Notes: a model not told the origin generated them from the sequence alone. 64,000 bases of DNA from Tolypothrix bouteillei VB521301 (GCF_000760695.4 NZ_JHEG04000001.1:8035123-8099122); one strand, 5' to 3'. Shown: positions 24,686-35,162, counted from the first letter of the stretch. Program-made: numbers and translations.

Positions 24686-24868
24686 GTCACTTCGATAAAA
24701 GTATAGTCTAATACAAAACTTTTGCGACAGACCACTAGTGGTTGTTTACAAACTGGAAACAATGAGCTCTTGCTATTGGATGAAGCAATGTAACAAAAGT
24801 GCCACGATAATAAATTTATAGAGAGGTAGTATCCCTACCCCAGTTGTTAGTACGGTTAAGAGCAATTC

Positions 24869-26335
24869 ATGCAAACAATTGACAAAAAAAAGTCAACAAA
24901 AAAAGCGTGGGCAAAAGCCCTAGCCCAACCAGCCAAAGAATTTCCACAAACTCCACTGCAAATCCTATCTGGCAAAATTCCTGAAGGTTTGCGGGGTACA
25001 CTCTACCGTAACGGTCCTGCAAGATTGCAACGCAACGGTCTTCAGATGGGACATTGGTTTGATGGTGATGGAGCCATTCTTGCCGTACATTTTACAGATT
25101 CAGGGGCGACTGGGCTATATCGCTACGTACAAACGGTTGGTTATCAAGAAGAAGAAGCAAAAGATCGTTTGCTTTATGGCAATTATGGCATGACTGCACC
25201 CGGACCGATATGGAATCAATGGTTGAAACCGATTAAGAACGCTGCTAATACTAGTGTACTGGCATTGCCCGATAAACTTTTGGCATTGTGGGAAGGTGGT
25301 AAACCTCACGGTCTTGATTTGCAAACTTTGGCAACTCTCGGTGAAGATGATTTAGGTGCGTTAACGGTGGGAATGCCTTATTCTGCTCACTACAAGCGCG
25401 ATCCGCAGACAGGGGAAATTTTTAACTTTGGCGTCACTCCAGGATTAAATGCAATCTTAAATATTTATAGAAGCGATAAGTCGGGTAAAATTGTCCAAAA
25501 AGCATCGCACGCCCTAGATGGAGTTCCATTGGTGCATGATTTTGTTTTTGCAGGGCAATATCTTGTCTTTTGTATTCCCCCCGTGCGGCTTAACCTTTTG
25601 CCGACCGCTATAGGCTTGAGTGATTTTGGTCATGCTTTGCAGTGGCAATCAAACAAGGGAACCCAAATTTTAGTCGTTGACCGTCACACATTGCAAGTGG
25701 TGAGTCGCGGTGAAGCAGAACCGTGGTATCAGTGGCATTTTGCTAACGGCTATGTAGATGCTGGTGGAGCGGTTATTGTAGATATAGTCAGGTATCCCGA
25801 TTTTCAGACTAACCAGTATTTAAGAGAAGTCGCAACGGGAGAGACTCATACTTTAGCAGTCAGTACATTGTGGAGAATGTGCCTCGATCCTTTGACGGGT
25901 AAAGTCAAAGCAATGGCAGAAATTATGGATCGTCATTGTGAGTTCCCTGTGGTACCGCCACAACACCAGGGACAAGCTAGCAGTCAAACTTATCTCACCG
26001 TACAGCGTACTGGAGTCGATTCTCGAAAAGAAATCTTTGGTGCGATCGCCCGTTTTGACCACAAAACTGATACTTTAACGGTTGCTGATAGTGGTGAAAA
26101 TCGCTATTGTTCCGAAGCCATTTACGCTCCAGATTCCCAAAATCCCGACAAAGGTTGGGTCATCACAGTTGTGTATGATGGGAATTGCGATAAGCTGGGT
26201 ACAGCTTGCGCCAAAGGCGATCGCAGTGAAGTTTGGATTTATGACGCAGATGGTTTAGACAAAGAACCTGCGTGCAAATTGGAATTACCAAGCGTTATTC
26301 CCCACAGTTTCCACGGTACGTGGAAACCTGCATAG
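24869..26335 (+). CDS. Carotenoid oxygenase (apocarotenoid 15,15'-oxygenase-like)
   Basis: This 488-residue member of the RPE65/CCD family cleaves a double bond of carotenoids or apocarotenoids, typically yielding retinal in cyanobacteria. The four iron-binding histidines are visible in SAHYKRDP, PLVHDFVFAG, QWHFANGYVDAGG and the C-terminal IPHSFHGTW. N-terminal GLRGTLYRNGPARLQRNG and GHWFDGDGAILAVHF are family hallmarks. Between about residues 440 and 452 a dispersed 30-bp repeat unit adds DKLGTACAKGDR immediately before the blade SEVWIYDADG; this is probably a surface loop. A terminator hairpin follows at 26360-26382. Confidence 0.93.
   Translation: MQTIDKKKSTKKAWAKALAQPAKEFPQTPLQILSGKIPEGLRGTLYRNGPARLQRNGLQMGHWFDGDGAILAVHFTDSGATGLYRYVQTVGYQEEEAKDRLLYGNYGMTAPGPIWNQWLKPIKNAANTSVLALPDKLLALWEGGKPHGLDLQTLATLGEDDLGALTVGMPYSAHYKRDPQTGEIFNFGVTPGLNAILNIYRSDKSGKIVQKASHALDGVPLVHDFVFAGQYLVFCIPPVRLNLLPTAIGLSDFGHALQWQSNKGTQILVVDRHTLQVVSRGEAEPWYQWHFANGYVDAGGAVIVDIVRYPDFQTNQYLREVATGETHTLAVSTLWRMCLDPLTGKVKAMAEIMDRHCEFPVVPPQHQGQASSQTYLTVQRTGVDSRKEIFGAIARFDHKTDTLTVADSGENRYCSEAIYAPDSQNPDKGWVITVVYDGNCDKLGTACAKGDRSEVWIYDADGLDKEPACKLELPSVIPHSFHGTWKPA
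26189..26224 (+). repeat. One 30-bp repeat unit in frame in the carotenoid oxygenase gene
   Basis: GATAAGCTGGGTACAGCTTG plus CGCCAAAGGC, followed by GATCGC. It differs at few positions from the tandem units in the kinase gene at 9921-10046 and is read in the same frame, giving DKLGTACAKGDR. Confidence 0.85.
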
Positions 26336-26359
26336 CTAGCTCCATGAAGGTAGTAGAGA

Positions 26360-26382
26360 AAACCGCCTTTAAAAGGCGGTTT
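26360..26382 (+). terminator. Terminator after the carotenoid oxygenase gene
   Basis: AAACCGCCTTT and AAAGGCGGTTT form 11-bp GC-rich arms with a one-base loop offset, 25 bases after the stop codon. It is a classical intrinsic terminator shape with a modest T-tail. Confidence 0.7.
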
Positions 26383-26531
26383 CAGCGTGCAAACCATAGA
26401 ATTTTCTCTATTCTCTCTGAAATTTTTAATTATGACTTCAAACTTTTGACATAATTAAGGGTAATTTTACATATAAATATTTCTTATGTATAAATCGGAG
26501 AAATGGAGTTGGGGATTGGCGAATTCCCCAG

Positions 26532-26557
26532 GTAGGGTGGGGCATTGCCCACCCTAC
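26532..26557 (-). terminator. Hairpin after the alcohol dehydrogenase gene
   Basis: GTAGGGTGGG and CCCACCCTAC are perfect 10-bp arms around GCATTG, three bases from the dehydrogenase stop. It is probably a terminator for the minus-strand gene; the sequence type is also a common dispersed palindrome. Confidence 0.6.
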
Positions 26558-26559
26558 AT

Positions 26560-28266
<1,707 letters not shown>

Positions 28267-30615
28267 ATGAAAGACTCCATTAACCGCAATGGGTTGGAAA
28301 TAACAGAAACTGTATCTGTAGCGGGTTCTGTCGCTGGGTCAGTATTTGCAGTTTTTTCCCAGCAGCTGATCTATGCGGTTGCGCCCCTGAGTTTAGCCCT
28401 CTCGCTGAGCCTGATCAACCGACGCCGATTTGAGCAGGGCTTACAGGAGAATATAACTGCTGTCTCGTCTGAAATGGGCACTCGCGTCACACACGTAGAT
28501 CGGCAACTGTCAGCACAGATGGAATCGGTACGCACCTCAGTTGAAACTCTGTCTGCTGTCCCAATACCAGCACCCTTTGACCCCACTAACCTGGAGCAAC
28601 AGATTGAGGAACTGAAAACAGCACTTATCCACACAAAACAGATTACCAGCCAGAGTGCCACCAAGCAGGAAATCGAAGACTTTAACCAGAAAATTAAGCA
28701 GTTGCAAGCTTCTATAAGCTCGTTAACAGAGGCATTTAACCAGCGCTCGGAGCTACAGCAAATAGAACACTTAAGCCAAAGCACCGCACAACTGCAACAG
28801 CAGGTTTCAGCACTGTCGCCAATACCAGCACCGTTTGACCCTACCGGGCTAGAGCAACAAATTCAGCAGTTACAAGCTTCTATGAGCTCGTTAACAGAGG
28901 CATTTAACCAGCGCTCGGAGCTACAGAAAATAGAAGACTTAAACCAAAGCAGCACCCAACTGCAAGAGCAGGTTTCAGCACTGCCGCCAATACCAGCACC
29001 GTTTGACCCCACCGGGCTAGAGCAACAAATTCAGCAGTTGCAAGCTTGTGTGAGCTCGTTAACAGAGGCATTTAACCAGCGCTCGGAGCTACAGCAAATA
29101 GAAGACTTAAGCCAAAGCACCGCACAACTGCAACAGCAGGTTTCAGCACTGCCGCCAATACCAGCACCGTTTGACCCTACCGGGCTAGAGCAACAAATTC
29201 AGCAGTTGCAAGCTTCTATAAGCTCGTTAACAGAGGCATTTAACCAGCGCTCGGAGCTACAGCAAATAGAACACTTAAACCAAAGCACCGCACAACTGCA
29301 ACAGCAGGTTTCAGCACTGCCGCCAATACCAGCGCCGTTTGACCCCACCGGGCTAGAGCAACAAATTCAGCAGTTGCAAGCTTGTGTGAGCTCGTTAACA
29401 GAGGCATTTAACCAGCGCTCGGAGCTACAGCAAATAGAACGCTTAAGCCAAAGCACCGCACAACTGCAACAGCAGGTTTCAGCACTGCCGCCAATACCAG
29501 CACCGTTTGACCCCACCGGGCTAGAGCAACAAATTCAGCAGTTGCAAGCTTCTATGAGCTCGTTAACAGAGGCATTTAACCAGCGCTTGGAGCTACAGCA
29601 AATAGAACGCTTAAGCCAAAGCAGCACCGCCCAACTGCAAGAACAGGTTTCAGCACTGCCGCCAATACCAGCACCGTTTGACCCCACCGGGCTAGAGCAA
29701 CAAATTCAGCAGTTGCAAGCTTGTGTGAGCTCGTTAACAGAGGCATTTAACCAGCGCTCGGAGCTACAGCAAATAGAACACTTAAGCCAAAACACCGCCC
29801 AACTGCAACAGCAGGTTTCAGCGCTGCCGCCAATACCAGCACCGTTTGACCCCACCGGGCTAGAGCAACAAATTCAGCAGTTGCAAGCTTGTGTGAGCTC
29901 GTTAACAGAGGCATTTAACCAGCGCTCGGAGCTACAGCAAATAGAACGCTTAAGCCAAAGCACCGCACAACTGCAAGAGCAGGTTTCAGCACTGCCGCCA
30001 ATACCAGCGCCGTTTGACCCTACCGGGCTAGAGCAACAAATTCAGCAGTTGCAAGCTTGTGTGAGCTCGTTAACAGAGGCATTTAACCAGCGCTCGGAGC
30101 TACAGCAGGGAACTGCTAAAAGCGATCGCACAACTGTGCCCACGCAAGAGCAGTCGTCTGAACTATCCCCAATAACACATCGGGTTGCTTCCTCAAACGG
30201 AAGGCAATTGACAACCAGTCTGAAAAATCAACGCTTAAGTGTAGAAGCACTCATGGCGATGGCTGAGGCTCATGGCATTGGCAAAGAATTTCAGATGGTG
30301 ATACAAGCAGCTAAGAAACACCATCTTACACTGAATCCGTGGCCTACTAACCTGATGATTAGTCCTGCGGCTCACTTGCTATGTACTGCGCGAAGAAATT
30401 CCTCTCAATGCCTGTTTATTATTTCGGGACAGCCTGCGATGGATGGAAAAGTCCGACTATGGGTATCAACACATACGATTGCTGAATTTTATCCGGTTAG
30501 CCAACAAACTGTCACATCCCTCCTGGGATTTGATGGGTGGCGCGAGATGGATAAGGTACAGATAGAGGAGTTCGTCGCTAGTCTGAATCGGTTATTTGAA
30601 GAAGCCAGCGTTTAA
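28267..30615 (+). CDS. Membrane-anchored coiled-coil protein with eight 56-residue repeats
   Basis: Of these 782 residues, 8-45 are hydrophobic (SVAGSVFAVFSQQLIYAVAP and LSLALSLSL) and probably span or insert in the membrane. Eight almost identical 56-residue units follow (about residues 185-614), each with a proline-rich hinge PPIPAPFDPTGLEQQIQQLQ, then SSLTEAFNQRSELQQIE and QSTAQLQQQVSAL. Gln/Leu heptads predict coiled coils broken by the proline hinge. The C-terminal 140 residues are a separate globular domain (MAEAHGIGKEFQMVIQAAKK, then NPWPTNLMISP and LWVSTHTIAEFYPV) that I do not recognise. The design suggests an extensible stalk holding a C-terminal sensor or binding domain. Confidence 0.85.
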   Translation: MKDSINRNGLEITETVSVAGSVAGSVFAVFSQQLIYAVAPLSLALSLSLINRRRFEQGLQENITAVSSEMGTRVTHVDRQLSAQMESVRTSVETLSAVPIPAPFDPTNLEQQIEELKTALIHTKQITSQSATKQEIEDFNQKIKQLQASISSLTEAFNQRSELQQIEHLSQSTAQLQQQVSALSPIPAPFDPTGLEQQIQQLQASMSSLTEAFNQRSELQKIEDLNQSSTQLQEQVSALPPIPAPFDPTGLEQQIQQLQACVSSLTEAFNQRSELQQIEDLSQSTAQLQQQVSALPPIPAPFDPTGLEQQIQQLQASISSLTEAFNQRSELQQIEHLNQSTAQLQQQVSALPPIPAPFDPTGLEQQIQQLQACVSSLTEAFNQRSELQQIERLSQSTAQLQQQVSALPPIPAPFDPTGLEQQIQQLQASMSSLTEAFNQRLELQQIERLSQSSTAQLQEQVSALPPIPAPFDPTGLEQQIQQLQACVSSLTEAFNQRSELQQIEHLSQNTAQLQQQVSALPPIPAPFDPTGLEQQIQQLQACVSSLTEAFNQRSELQQIERLSQSTAQLQEQVSALPPIPAPFDPTGLEQQIQQLQACVSSLTEAFNQRSELQQGTAKSDRTTVPTQEQSSELSPITHRVASSNGRQLTTSLKNQRLSVEALMAMAEAHGIGKEFQMVIQAAKKHHLTLNPWPTNLMISPAAHLLCTARRNSSQCLFIISGQPAMDGKVRLWVSTHTIAEFYPVSQQTVTSLLGFDGWREMDKVQIEEFVASLNRLFEEASV
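28819..30108 (+). repeat. Eight direct 168-bp tandem repeats inside a coding sequence
   Basis: Units start at 28819, 28987, 29155, 29323, 29491, 29662, 29830 and 29998, marked by CCAATACCAGC(A/G)CCGTTTGACC. Spacing is exactly 168 except one unit of 171, which carries an extra Ser codon. The near identity at DNA level, including synonymous positions, points to recent unequal recombination or gene conversion. The last unit is cut short. Confidence 0.95.
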
Positions 30616-30701
30616 TTCAAACCAGGCAAAGTTGAGAAGCCTGGACTTTAATTAGCGCTATGAACCACTTGACATCTCCCCTGGTTGAAACACAGGGGAT
30701 T

Positions 30702-30850
30702 TTAAACCTGCAAAACCACCAGGCAGGTGCCGTCGCGTGCATTCCAGAGCCGAATCGTTTGGTCATCACTGCCACTCGCCAGCATTTGACCATCGGGGCT
30801 AAACGCGATCGCCCAAACCCGACTGATTTTGGAAGCAGCAATTCTTGGAC
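30702..30850 (-). pseudogene. Last WD40 blade of a lost WD-repeat gene
   Basis: On the minus strand up to TAA (30702-30704) the frame encodes [20 protein letters not shown] followed by DDQTIRLWN, an unmistakable WD40 blade with its structural tetrad. The sequence before it switches to an unrelated frame. It is the 3' end of a truncated WD-repeat gene joined to other debris. Confidence 0.75.
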
Positions 30851-30867
30851 TTCTGTCGCCCATCGCA

Positions 30868-31150
30868 GAATTTCTGCCCCAAACCCTTGATTTGCCGTTG
30901 TCCTTGTGACAGTTGCTCGAGGAGAGAACGCGGGTTTGGGACTATAACTCGAAGTCCATAGACTAAGTTGTCGTCCTTGCAACTCCTGCGGCACTTCCAA
31001 AATTCCCATTGCTGTATTAACGCCTTCAGGCTTTGCTCTAAATTCCGTCCCATCTGCAAATTTTAGACTATTTGCAGTACTTCCAATCAACGAACCACCT
31101 ATATCTAAGCGAGCATTGGCACCAAACACAATGCCATTCGGATTCCACAC
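30868..31150 (-). pseudogene. Fragment of a filamentous-hemagglutinin-like (TPS domain) gene
   Basis: The minus strand reads [36 protein letters not shown] and QLQ-type strands, matching the NPNGI(I/V)FG core of the haemagglutination activity (two-partner secretion) domain. No signal peptide or downstream beta-helix remains, and the frame runs into the WD40 debris at 30850. It is an internal fragment of a secreted adhesin gene. Confidence 0.65.
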
Positions 31151-31423
31151 CCAGCCGCATCACCGTCCACGAATATCCCGACCGTACTGTTACACCACCG
31201 CAGTTATCTGTGGAGGTTTTGTACTGTATTCAGCAATTTTTTTTGTATCCCGATGGAACTTTTCCAGCCACTGAAATCCCATTCCCCAGCACCATAACGC
31301 TGCAACAACTCCTTAACAGTTATCCTCATCTACTTACCTCCGCACTAATCAAGCTGTGAAGTTAATGCTATGCTATGTTGATAGCATTATCGTCAGCAAA
31401 TTCGCTATCAAGGTTAGTCAACG
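31151..31423. other. Spacer with an unassigned open fragment
   Basis: A plus-strand frame (to a stop at 31357-31359) encodes [20 protein letters not shown] and STITLQQLLNSYPHLL, which has protein-like composition, but no start codon or ribosome site is clear. Close to its end lie several GATAGC/GCTATC hexamers. I see no assigned gene. Confidence 0.3.
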
Positions 31424-32038
31424 TTGAAATCTCCATCAAAACAGTCCCCACCCAGTCAAATGCTCCGCGTCCCCACCGTGCTGATTCCGGTGGTGAAGGA
31501 GTTGGCTCGACTCCATAGGGAAGGTCATACGAAAGCCCTGCTTCAAGGGTTGCAGGATTTGATAACAAATATTGATAGCAATAGCGATAGCGATTTTGGG
31601 ACGGATAGTGAAGCAGTAAGACAGTTAGTCGAAAGGGTAGAGGAATTGGAATCCCGATTGACTGACTTAAATCGCGATACCGATAGCAAATCGATAGCGA
31701 AGTTAGAGAAATCCTTGGGCAGTTTAGAACAGAAGCTAGAAGCGGTTACACTGAAGATCACCATACTCGAAGGAGCCGTTGTACAGAAACAATACGGTCA
31801 AAGAAAGGGATACAGAACACCGTATAACAATCCCTACGTCGTACAGCAGCCTCTCGAACTTCAGCCCTTTACTGAAGAAAATTTAGCTCGCCGATTGGCA
31901 GTTGAGGTATCCACCCTAATCAAACAAAGGAAAAATTTGAGCGAAGTCGAGTTTGAGAAGTGGTCTCGAGGTCGGGATACAAGTAAAACGGGTTGGCGCT
32001 ATAAAGATGATGGTTTGTATCATCCAATCAGCCAGTAA
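31424..32038 (+). CDS. Hypothetical protein with central coiled coil
   Basis: This protein of up to 204 residues starts either at TTG 31424 or at ATG 31460 within SQMLRVPTVLIPVVKELARL. The N-terminal segment VPTVLIPVVKELARLHREGH followed by TKALLQGLQDLI is helical; residues 65-115 form a coiled coil (LVERVEELESRLTDL, IAKLEKSLGSLEQKLEAV); the C-terminus is basic and polar (FEKWSRGRDTSKTGWRYKDD). The first part suggests a ribbon-helix-helix or helical DNA-binding type, but that is only a guess. GATAGC-rich stretches occur inside the gene. Family not recognised by name. Confidence 0.65.
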   Translation: MKSPSKQSPPSQMLRVPTVLIPVVKELARLHREGHTKALLQGLQDLITNIDSNSDSDFGTDSEAVRQLVERVEELESRLTDLNRDTDSKSIAKLEKSLGSLEQKLEAVTLKITILEGAVVQKQYGQRKGYRTPYNNPYVVQQPLELQPFTEENLARRLAVEVSTLIKQRKNLSEVEFEKWSRGRDTSKTGWRYKDDGLYHPISQ

Positions 32039-32053
32039 ATCACTTTCAACAAA

Positions 32054-32120
32054 GCGATCGCCCTTGGCGCAAGCTGTACCCAGCTTATCGCGAAGCGCAA
32101 GCTGTACTCAGCTTATCGCC
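32054..32120 (-). repeat. Two copies of the 30-bp repeat, inverted orientation
   Basis: Read on the minus strand: GCGATAAGCTGAGTACAGCT, TGCGCTTC, then GCGATAAGCTGGGTACAGCT followed by TGCGCCAAGGGCGATCGC. The second unit matches the consensus of the units in the kinase and carotenoid oxygenase genes exactly. Here it is intergenic. Confidence 0.8.
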
Positions 32121-32279
32121 CTTATGCGTAGGTTTTGGAATGCAATAAGCAACGTGATACGACTGAAGTTATACCGCCCCCATTCACCAGTCACCTAATA
32201 GAATTGCAACAAAGTACAGTTTTTATCAATCGTTTCTAGCAGTTTACATCTATAGCTACTCTATATCTAAATTTCACCT

Positions 32280-32477
32280 TTAACTTAATAAATTATCAAA
32301 TTCATCATTTCTTTCACAAATATAAAAACTTGCTAGACAATATAGACATTCTGTCAAACCAGCTATTCTTGGTTTTTCAACTATTGAAAATTTTTTACAT
32401 TTTGGACAGACAGTTGTATACTTTCTGCAATGTTTTGTGGAAAGTACGAGAATGCCTAAGTACTTCTGTTTTCTCAA
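32280..32477 (-). CDS. Small zinc-ribbon protein, coupled to a methyltransferase gene
   Basis: This 65-residue frame has two CxxC knuckles (VCPKCKKFSI and ECLYCLASFYIC), typical of a small zinc ribbon. The only in-frame start is TTG at 32475-32477, which overlaps the TGA stop of the upstream methyltransferase (32474-32476), as in translational coupling. The C-terminus is acidic (ERNDEFDNLLS). It could be an accessory or rubredoxin-like subunit; function unknown. Confidence 0.5.
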   Translation of the reverse strand: MRKQKYLGILVLSTKHCRKYTTVCPKCKKFSIVEKPRIAGLTECLYCLASFYICERNDEFDNLLS

Positions 32478-33424
32478 TCAGGCTTTCTACTGACAATAGT
32501 ACGATGACGGGGATCGCTAGCCACGGTAATGGGTTGAGCAAAACCTACATCTGACAATGTTTTTTCAATATCAAAAGTGTAGTAGTCATCGCTCCAGGGT
32601 TCGGTGCTTTTCATCAACGTAAATAGAACTGGTGGCAGGTTTTGGATCACCTGGGATTTTGGATTATTATCTACCAATGCAATCGCCCCACCAGGTCGCA
32701 GCAGCCGCAGAGCTTCTGCGAAAATTGCTTTGCTAGCATAGCCTGGAAGTTCATGGGTAACAAACTGGAGTGTCACCAAATCGAAGGAGTTATCTAAGAG
32801 TTTTGTATCTTCGGCTTGGGCGTGAATCCATTCCGCTATCTCATCATTGACATCCAAATGGCGAGCGACAGTGAGCATATACGGCGACAAATCAAGACCC
32901 ACTGTACGTACAGGATGCTCCTGCTTTTGTTGATAGTAACGGTGTAGTGCCAGGGTAGAAATACCCACGGAGCAACCGATGTCTAAGATATCCCGCACTT
33001 CAGAAGGCCCATAGGTTGCAAGAACTTGATGAAAGCTACCTCGTAAGCGTGCATGAGCAACCGAGCAAGTCAAGTTTTCTTTCGGCCAAACCCGTAACGC
33101 CATTGAGTAAGTAGCTGACTCCGTTTCAAAAGCCGCGTCCCAGCAAAGATTGCCCTCAGTGTAAGCATGGAAAGGAACTTTGTAGTAGTCAGGATAAACA
33201 ATATCGGGGTTAGTCACCTTTGCCAGTTGTTGTTTGACTCCCGATGATTTGAGTGCTTCGTAGTTTTTGCGCCAAGGAATGCCGTTTTTTTCAGCAGTTT
33301 TGATGAGTACAAGCCTTGCTTGGTGTTTCATCAATTTATAGATGGGTTTAGTCTGGATTAGGAGATTGACGAACTTGGAGAGCATATTTTCTCCGGCCCA
33401 GTCTGGTTTTAGTTTGTTGTTCAT
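32474..33424 (-). CDS. SAM-dependent methyltransferase (class I)
   Basis: In this 316-residue protein the methyltransferase domain begins near residue 130. Motif I is DILDIGCSVGISTLALHRYY, motif II the acidic strand VGLDLSPYML, then AQAEDTKLLDNSFDLVTLQF and the EALRLLRPGGAIALVDN post-motif. The N-terminal 120 residues (VYPDYYKVPFHAYTEGNLCW) are characteristic of a cyanobacterial and plant methyltransferase group of unknown substrate. Soluble. Overlaps the following zinc-ribbon gene by 4 bases. Substrate not determined. Confidence 0.9.
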   Translation of the reverse strand: MNNKLKPDWAGENMLSKFVNLLIQTKPIYKLMKHQARLVLIKTAEKNGIPWRKNYEALKSSGVKQQLAKVTNPDIVYPDYYKVPFHAYTEGNLCWDAAFETESATYSMALRVWPKENLTCSVAHARLRGSFHQVLATYGPSEVRDILDIGCSVGISTLALHRYYQQKQEHPVRTVGLDLSPYMLTVARHLDVNDEIAEWIHAQAEDTKLLDNSFDLVTLQFVTHELPGYASKAIFAEALRLLRPGGAIALVDNNPKSQVIQNLPPVLFTLMKSTEPWSDDYYTFDIEKTLSDVGFAQPITVASDPRHRTIVSRKPD

Positions 33425-33729
33425 CGGCTTGCAAAAAATAAAGGCAAAAGCACTAAGTAGATAGGTGGAAACTAATATAACTATCAGGGTTATCAGTTAC
33501 CCATGTCATTAAATAAAACTGGCTAAACTAAGATTTAATGGGGCTCGATAGCTATTATTATATTGGTTTGTCTCTCTTTTTTAGAGGACTTATATATTTT
33601 TTAAATTTTTTGTCCAAAGTCCAAAAAAGCGAGTCCGCTTGTAATGTGATTTTGTTGGCGAATTCATCGAAACCGTAAATTGACGAGCGAAAAACTATGA
33701 GATTTTAGGGATTTCGGCTATACTGCCGG

Positions 33730-33980
33730 AGCGCAGATTTCAGATGCTCCATCAGTCTCAAACTGTTGAATTTCAATCAAATAAGCATCGGGAACGCGCA
33801 AAAACAGTGGTATATTTTATACTTTGTGTTAAATGCAGGCGGTTTTTCAAATTTTACACCGCGTTGCTTGAGGTATTCGTACCACTGGTCTACAAGCTGG
33901 GTCACAATGGTAAAGATCACCCCCGTTCGTGCAGCGTCGTCCTCCTTTGTTGCAGTCTCGTTCTTTTGGCACAAGCCCAA
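33730..33980 (-). pseudogene. Frameshifted glyoxalase-fold (VOC) gene remnant
   Basis: The minus strand encodes VIFTIVTQLVDQWYEYLKQR and GVKFEKPPAFNTKYKIYHC. In another frame just downstream it reads LFLRVPDAYLIEIQQFET, the conserved last strand of VOC metalloenzymes (LRDPxGYLIEIQQF). The break near 33815 is a frameshift or small deletion. The N-terminal half of the fold is missing. Non-functional. Confidence 0.65.
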
Positions 33981-34031
33981 ATATCCAGAACTACTTATAT
34001 ATTTTGTGTTTACTGGTTAAAGAATTGGGTT

Positions 34032-35162
34032 TTAAAAAGTATCATATTTACATTCTTTCTGATGATATCTTGCTGCTATTTCTTCTGCTTTTTCATACAC
34101 AACTAATGGGTTTCTAAGCATATCGCCTGGTTCATTCTCTAAATCACTAGTTGAGAGTGACACGCGCTCTTTGTCAACATCAATCCAGACAATTATTGCT
34201 CTAACCCAGTCCCCAACTTGAAAAACCAACTCTGGGTGCTCAACAGGCTGTTGGGAAATTGTGGCGGTAGATAATAGTGCATAATACCCACCAATATCAA
34301 CAAAGACACCGTAGGAGCGAATTCGACAAATACTACCATCTACCAGTTGACCAAGTTTTAGCGTTTTGAATCTTGCTTTTGCTAAAGCAGCACGATTTAA
34401 TGGTGTTCGTCTTTCGATAGAATTCTCATGCAGTCCAGATTTTTTGTTTAGCTCAATTCTTCGCTTCTCATACCAACTTGCATCTAATTCATCTAAAGCA
34501 AGATCGATTGGTATATTTTTGTAGAAGCTGACCAATGCGTAGGCTTCTGTGCGCCGATCGTTAGCTGTTAAATCTATAGCCCATAACATTGCATCGTGTA
34601 AATTTACCAGCCATTGTTGTTTTAGTGTTAGTTGGTTCCATACAATTTCACGTCCGGTTTCGCTACCTCTGTCACGTCCTCCCCCGTACATTGCCAAACG
34701 TTTTTGCCAATTTTGACCCCTAATATTACCCGGCTTGAGCAAAGCTTGCCAATTTGTATTGCTCAAATTATCAAGCAGCGACCATTGTGATGGTTGATAC
34801 TCATCTTTCAGAAATTTGACGATCCCATCATGAAAAGCTTCAATCAATTCACAACGTTCAGTAGTAATCTTGAGACGTGTCGTAGTATCGATACCGCACA
34901 TCCACGGCTCTATATGGAATTGCACAAGTAGATCGCTCAAACGCTCAGCTATCAGCTCTACTCCATGACCTTCCTCATCTATTATCATTTTTGCAGGTAG
35001 TTGAGAGCCTCGAATTTGCCCCAGCCAGATGTACAGTTCTTGATAAGGATCGAAAGTAGATGATGTCCAAATTTGAGTGCAAATATCATCGGCTTCTATA
35101 CCAAGCAAAATCCATCCTCTGAGAATACCTTCATTCTTAGATTGCTTAAGGGTCACTCTCAT
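34032..35162 (-). CDS. S1 RNA-binding domain protein
   Basis: This 376-residue protein has a single S1 domain at about residues 270-350: LGQLVDGSICRIRSYGVFVD, IGGYYALL, VGDWVRAIIVWIDVDKERVS. That is the OB-fold pattern used for RNA binding. The N-terminal 260 residues (GWILLGIEADDICTQIW; LYIWLGQIRGSQLPAKMIID; WQKRLAMYGGGRDRG) do not match a family I can name. There is no signal peptide. A translational or RNA-binding regulator is possible. ATG at 35160-35162 has no strong Shine-Dalgarno. Confidence 0.8.
   Translation of the reverse strand: MRVTLKQSKNEGILRGWILLGIEADDICTQIWTSSTFDPYQELYIWLGQIRGSQLPAKMIIDEEGHGVELIAERLSDLLVQFHIEPWMCGIDTTTRLKITTERCELIEAFHDGIVKFLKDEYQPSQWSLLDNLSNTNWQALLKPGNIRGQNWQKRLAMYGGGRDRGSETGREIVWNQLTLKQQWLVNLHDAMLWAIDLTANDRRTEAYALVSFYKNIPIDLALDELDASWYEKRRIELNKKSGLHENSIERRTPLNRAALAKARFKTLKLGQLVDGSICRIRSYGVFVDIGGYYALLSTATISQQPVEHPELVFQVGDWVRAIIVWIDVDKERVSLSTSDLENEPGDMLRNPLVVYEKAEEIAARYHQKECKYDTF

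Noticed and set aside
28819..30108. 168-bp repeats considered as a CRISPR or satellite array
   Set aside because: They lie in one continuous reading frame, have no unique spacers and encode a clear heptad pattern.
31953..32198. Plus-strand frame of 81 codons crossing the end of the 31424 gene
   Set aside because: Its second half is the inverted 30-bp repeat and its first half overlaps a better gene in another frame.
33744..34106. Plus-strand frame of 120 codons
   Set aside because: It is antisense to the VOC remnant and the end of the S1 gene; the translation is rich in Cys/Phe/Leu with no motif.
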